Shown piece after piece: positions 59,164-64,000 of a stretch of 64,000 nucleotides of DNA (position 1 is its first letter; each line of letters opens with the position of its first letter). The stretch is from NCBI GenBank assembly GCA_027405735.1, contig JAPEHQ010000010.1, positions 868,001 through 932,000 of the forward strand. Reading direction: 5' to 3'. The notes beneath the pieces were generated by a model. That model searched no databases. It was not told the origin of the DNA and saw nothing but the letters and a program-made list of their open reading frames with translations. The position numbers and the translations under genes were made by a program. The DNA comes from Mucor racemosus (lineage: Eukaryota; Mucoromycota; Mucoromycetes; Mucorales; Mucoraceae).

Positions 59164-59189
59164 ATAGGAAGCATAGTTCGGCCGTAGTG
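59164..59189. mobile_element. Displaced right terminus of TIR element copy B
   Basis: The sequence ataggaagcatagttcgg and its continuation to cgtagtg match the right end of copy A (28969-28993). It is separated from the rest of copy B by the AAGC-rich elements and the palindrome. Confidence 0.6.
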
Positions 59190-62100
59190 CATGCAAAACC
59201 TTGCCTCATTCCTTATATGATGAATACTACAAGGAAATTATTATATGATCCCTTGTAGATTTATCTGCCTTGTTACACTCCCTTTTTTACTTCTATTTAT
59301 TTACTAATAAATATCTTATTTACAAATACGAACACCAGCCTTCATCAATCCAGTGATCACCGATTTATAGCAACAAAACAAATAATATCTATAAGCATAT
59401 TATGCACCTTTATTATTAGTCCAAAATTACAGAACATTACGCCATAGTATAGTCGATACTTCGGAAAGAAGTATCAATCACGAATACACTATTTTTCATA
59501 TGGCTCAATAGCACATTCAGCTCATTTTATGGCAACTTATTAATAAGTGGAGCTATTTGTCATGAACCTGTCAAGCTTAATCTATTATTATACTACTATC
59601 CTAAACATATCACACATTATTACCTTATCCGAATTGCATATCAATCTCCAGCTTATGCAAGACATTCTATTACTACCCGCACTGCGGCACAACCAATGAC
59701 CACATTACAATATCAACCTACTTGCATTCAAGTTATAGAGTAATTCAGTAACACTACTGTGTCCCTGAAGTCTAATTCATGAAGGGAACTAGACTCTTGA
59801 ATAATTTAGTATAAATAACCATCTTATTTTCATAATTATTCCTTTTATTTCTTCGTCAGTTCTCCTCATCATTTCCCTTATTATATATTCTGAAATAATC
59901 TTTAACATAACAAATAAGTCTTTGTCTGTGTCTCTTGCCCCTTATATATTATAACCCTGATACTATTAATATAAATATTGACCTCATCAGGGCACCTCGA
60001 ACCTGTTCTTAACAAATTAAATAAGAACAGGAGGACAGATACTAACTATGAAACATATCAACTAATGTTATGATTCAACATAGTGTATACTTAATTTTCT
60101 GAATCCATATGAATACTGCATATCATGAAGCTGTCAATCATAAAGCTAAAACAACTATCTATCCTTCTAAATTATATCTTGTTTCCACAGTAAATTCTCT
60201 AACTGATCCACACTTTCAATAATTTCCTAAATGTCCTACGTTATTAGTTATAATTTATTTCATACTTCAATGAACTAAACAACTCATAAAAAAGTATAAA
60301 TAGAGACCATTTTATTAACAATTAATTAGTTTCTTCGTCAGATTTTCTCATCATTTTCTCTTATTATTAAATATTCTTATTAATTAAATACACTTATTAA
60401 ACTTATCTCTCCTTCCTTGTTGTCTTTCTGGTTTCTGATGATTTAATAAGGCCCTAATCCTTGATCCTTATATATATTTACAACAACACACACCACCACC
60501 TATTAAGGTTAGTAATCTCACCAGTTCTCGCTGAATACTGTATGCATTCAAATGGACTCGCATTGCAATATTAGGTACTTTTTGTGTTGACCTACAGAAC
60601 TGCAAAGGTTCAGAGTCCCGGAGTTGCTGTGGACGTGGGGAAATAAAAACGCGCACTTGTTTAAACGATTTTGTATGGGTTGTTTCAGATATTTTTGGAA
60701 ATTTTTGTAAAATTAAATAATGGTTTAAAATTAGATTTTAAAGTTGCATATAATGCACAGTAAATGTAAAAATAACATATCTTAATTTCGTTAGCTAAAA
60801 ACTATTTTTGAAAGAGTTTAGCACAAGTTTCGAAATGAAACCTCTTTTTGCCTGCCTAAAAAAAATTAAACAACTGGAAAAACGCTTATAATCAATAAAT
60901 ATGGATCCAAATGAGATAGAAAATTCAAAACATATTATACAACTATAACGGTATTCAGAATTAAAATTTTACCATCCATTGGTTTGCTGGTTGATTTTTA
61001 ATAGTGGAATACCTCCTTTTTTGTTTGTTTGTTAAAGAGCTGAGTGTGTTACACTTTTTAGCATAAAGAGTGCAATGAAAGCAATCAAGTTAGTGGCGTA
61101 ATCAGAACGTCTCGTGATACTAGAACGCTTTTTGGGCAATGTTCTACTGATTAATTTATGTTAACATTTTTAAAACTTTAATTCATATCACTACTCTGTC
61201 AAAAATGCAGCTGGAGTCGAGGGAAATGTGCTAATAAACGCTAGACACCTTGCGCATGTTTCAGTTGTCAAAATGTATGGCATGAAATAGGGTAAATGTT
61301 GTTTGCTTGATTGGTCAAAATAATTACTTATTTAACAGTTTTTATGTACGGTATATAGATGTTAAAAATACCAGGGATTTTAAAACGCATTTTAAATTAA
61401 CGCAAATTCAATGCTATGAATATATACTGCCTTTAATTTGCTGCATTGTGTTTTTAAAATCCTTAAAATCCGTAGATATGTCAATTCTTAAAAAATAGAA
61501 AATTCTGTATCTTTACATTATTTGATGTGGCAAGGTCAATTTCCGAGCAAAACTCCTGTAGTATTCAAATGCTCTTATTGATAGTATTGGCCTCATAAAT
61601 TTCTGGCCGTTATGTCGGTTTTCGAGGATATTAAACAGCTATTTTAGAGCCAATTCCATTTCTAACTCATATTGAAATGCAATTATTATAAATAGTCGTT
61701 TAAACCAAGACCTAGAAGCTCGGGACTCTTTCTTTTATTATTAGTTTTTCTAGTAATAAAGCCTAGTTCTCCATGATAAATATTACTAGTCTTCATTATT
61801 ATTCTTTCTGTAAATAAAATAATCAGATTTATGCCTTTACAGATTCAAATATACAAAGTAAAATGTAATTTCCAAAGAAAATCAATTTGATTTCATTGAT
61901 TTGATTATGCTATACATGTCGTTTGAATGCACAACAACAAAAAGGGTTGAGGCAGTATATCAACTTGACCAATTTCTGTCAATCTGAAAAGAGGCTATGG
62001 CTGCATTTGTGAATATCAAATTCATGAAAACTCGACTCTCAAGTAGCCACGTGGTACATAGAGCTTAAGAATTATTGGATCTGAATCAATAGGAGGCGTT

Positions 62101-62804
62101 AAAAACATCTGCCACTTTTTAGTAGTAGATCCCAAAATATGTTCGCTTATTCGTATATAATTGGTTGAAAGCCATGTTACATTTCTTTATTACCATGAGA
62201 AACTAACTGAATCTACCAAACTGATCTGCTATAGCACGAATGAGGACGTCAATGTCTATTTTTTCTGAATCTACCGAATTTTGAAATTGATATCCACAAT
62301 GTTGAAATCATTTTAAGTAATCGAAATCAATTACTATGTTATGCTCTACGATATTCTTTTTAGAACGTGCAAATTCCTGGTATGATCCCTTTTTTGGTTC
62401 TGTACAATAATTAACATCATTTGTTCACTATCCCGTGATCTATTTTTAGTAATGATAGCAAATAAATCTGGTAAATGCTGTGGCTTTCAAAAATTTGAGG
62501 ATTAAGTGTTTCAGTTACTGATTGAGTGGGTCCTTGGTCCTTTCGCATACATGTCAGGCCAGATCTAGTAAATGGTTTACACACCAAACGTTTTATTGTT
62601 AAAGCCTTGAATGCTGCAACACGGAATCTGCAAATATTTGAATCCTTCGAAAGAGGAAATGATGGTATATGAAAGGACCGTTTTCCTTTTATTACCCCGC
62701 CAAGAATTGCTTGAAACATTAAACAACACCATAAATATAAAACTTTCTCTTTTCCTCAAAAGATATATATACATATATACACATATATATATATAATAGA
62801 AAAG
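59190..62804. other. Intergenic repeat-rich region, no gene supported
   Basis: About 3.6 kb. Positions 59800-59960 and 60287-60420 look like two diverged LTR promoter/terminator segments (gtataaata, tttcttcgtcag, ctcatcatttt). A perfect 10-bp inverted repeat lies at 60002-60011 and 60022-60031 (cctgttctta / taagaacagg). From 60660 to 62800 I see only AT-rich sequence. The last 300 bp should be the promoter of the gene at 62805, with TATATA runs at 62762-62796. Confidence 0.4.
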
Positions 62805-63488
62805 ATGTATAATCCATATTTGAACGGAAGCGATGCTACTGAGACAACCTCAGACGAACAATCTTCACAAACCAGTATCTCAAACCAACATTTACAACAA
62901 ATTCACCAAGAACAACCAGACGAGCAGCCACAACAACATGAAAATTACCAACCTCGACCAGTTGGAAGAAATAAAAAGCATATACTTTACATAGACGATT
63001 ATACAGATAATCCACCATCATATACAGTTGCGCAGGAAAACTACCAAATACCACAAACCTCAGATGCAGACACAAGAGTAGCAACCTTCCCAAATTCAAC
63101 TGAAGATATTCCTTTGGATCCATATCATGCACATTCGCCCACGGAACCAGAAACTGCTCCACTCATGTATGAACAAAATGAACATATACAAACGAATCCA
63201 TCAGCCGATCGAATAGAAATTATTACATACAATCTTTTTGATAAATCAAGAAGAGTGCGTCAATGTTCATTTACTAAACTCCTTTTAGGTTTTGCCATTT
63301 TTGCATTTGGTATTACATTAATGGCAACTGCACTAGCTACTATAAAATGTTATAACCGCTGCGAAGAAGATGGTTGTCCTGGATGCACTAATGTGACACA
63401 TAAAGGAATAATGGCCTCTGGATTCGTTTTTTTTATGTCGACTAGCCTTTGTATTTTATGGAAAATTATAAAATTTGCAGTGTATTAA
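62805..63488 (+). CDS. Two-TM protein with cysteine loop (family member 2)
   Basis: Single exon, 227 aa, from an ATG preceded by gaaaag. The N-terminal 150 residues are hydrophilic, rich in Gln, Pro, Ser and Asn. Two membrane segments (FTKLLLGFAIFAFGITLMATALA and GFVFFMSTSLCILWKII, split or trimmed here) flank a loop with CYNRC then CPGC. The order hydrophilic tail, TM, CX3C...CX2C loop, TM, WK-x-x near the end matches the gene at 13114-14079 and the partial gene at 63843. The cellular role is unknown. The tail probably faces the cytosol and the loop the outside, an inference from composition. Confidence 0.82.
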   Translation: MYNPYLNGSDATETTSDEQSSQTSISNQHLQQIHQEQPDEQPQQHENYQPRPVGRNKKHILYIDDYTDNPPSYTVAQENYQIPQTSDADTRVATFPNSTEDIPLDPYHAHSPTEPETAPLMYEQNEHIQTNPSADRIEIITYNLFDKSRRVRQCSFTKLLLGFAIFAFGITLMATALATIKCYNRCEEDGCPGCTNVTHKGIMASGFVFFMSTSLCILWKIIKFAVY

Positions 63489-63842
63489 CATGTGTATATA
63501 TAAATTAAAATATCTTGTATAAAGTCAATAAATTCGAACCATACATCATCTTGCATCTTTTTAATATATAGTATACAAGTGAAATAAATTATACAAATAT
63601 ATTTAGTGAATTTGATATTGCCAAGGAGTCTATCAGGATCAAGTGCGCCTTCCAGAAGACAAATTATTTTATTAGTAATTGCAACTTTACTATATAAATG
63701 CATGTGATTGAATTGTAATGGCGAAACTATACCAACAAAAATAGCATCTTGGCACTGTTATACTAAAAGTTTAATTGGCTGACTGTACAAAAGAGATAGG
63801 AAAAAAAAGGTATAAAGTGCATCAAAGTATAACTCCATCATC
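63489..63842. other. Convergent intergenic region
   Basis: 354 bp between the stops of two related, converging genes. It contains aataaatt words suited to polyadenylation. No other feature is seen. Confidence 0.45.
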
Positions 63843-64000
63843 TTAAGAAAGGGTGAAACGAACAGCTTTCCAAGTAATAAAAATACAAGCCAATATAAAT
63901 ATAATATAAGTAAGAGAGAGTCCTCCTTTGCGTATTCCCTCTAAGCAGTGATCGCAATTGTCTTCATGTTGACAATTATCATAGCACTCATATCCATAAA
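63843..64000 (-). CDS. Two-TM cysteine-loop protein (family member 3), 3' part
   Basis: A minus-strand frame enters from the right edge and stops at 63843-63845, giving 51 visible residues. It reads GYECYDNCQHEDNCDHCLEG, then a membrane segment (GLSLTYIIFILACIFITW), then KAVRFTLS. The CYDNC...CDHC loop and the terminal TM with WK align directly with CYNRC...CPGC and ILWKIIKF of the neighbour at 62805. The N-terminal part lies outside the window. This frame is too short for usual ORF cut-offs and would be missed. Confidence 0.75.
   Translation of the reverse strand, partial: YGYECYDNCQHEDNCDHCLEGIRKGGLSLTYIIFILACIFITWKAVRFTLS

Noticed and set aside
30410..59189. One 28.8-kb TIR element from the left end at 30410 to the right end at 59189
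   Set aside because: Five intact host genes lie between them, so these are ends of separate copies.
1..64000. CRISPR arrays, tRNA or rRNA genes
   Set aside because: Scanning by eye found no regular spacer array and no tRNA-like B-box with a foldable cloverleaf. A tRNA search tool would be needed to exclude a tRNA fully.

Overview
The window looks like nuclear DNA of an early-diverging filamentous fungus, most likely Mucoromycota. The genome is strongly AT-rich. Genes carry several short introns (about 50-70 bp) with GTAAGT-like donors and CTAAY branch sites. Regulators have long poly-Gln and poly-Asn tracts, and the protein families are typical of fungi (Zn2Cys6 factor, fungal GH125/Mug157, acidic P2 protein). 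Genus and species cannot be fixed from sequence alone.

Gene-rich left part (1-21.6 kb): an unrecognised two-pass membrane protein (open to the left edge), the nucleolar protein Ebp2, the GTPase DRG1/Rbg1, a secretory-pathway UDP-glycosyltransferase, a Zn2Cys6 transcription factor, a proline-rich two-TM protein with a Cys loop, a Gln-rich C2H2 factor resembling Sfp1, ribosomal stalk protein P2, and a FAF2/UBXD8-type UBX protein that diverges from the P2 gene.

Central gene block (32.7-42.7 kb): GH125 mannosidase, a tail-anchored acyl-CoA-binding protein, the DEAD-box helicase Has1, a proline-rich protein of unknown role, and the MCM-binding protein MCMBP. Ribosome biogenesis and translation recur across the window (Ebp2, Has1, P2, DRG1 and possibly the Sfp1-like factor). 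The genes are not arranged as a cluster.

Two repeat-dense blocks (about 21.6-32.7 kb and 42.7-62.8 kb) hold almost no host genes. They contain:
- an apparently intact 4.6-kb Ty3-like retrotransposon with two identical 102-bp LTRs;
- at least six solo LTRs or LTR remnants, four with matching target duplications and some with a visible empty site in a paralogous repeat;
- a terminal-inverted-repeat element family whose copies carry broken fragments of a dynein intermediate-chain gene;
- three older non-coding repeat families (called R1, R2 and R3 here);
- a pair of AAGC-rich elements of about 0.6 kb;
- between that pair, a long palindrome with 1,311-bp arms and a 100-bp spacer.

Right edge (62.8-64 kb): two convergent genes encode further members of the two-TM Cys-loop family also seen at 13.1-14.1 kb, so three paralogues lie in one window.

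All exon structures were joined by hand from splice motifs and reading frame. Repeat identities come from eye alignment, not a search.
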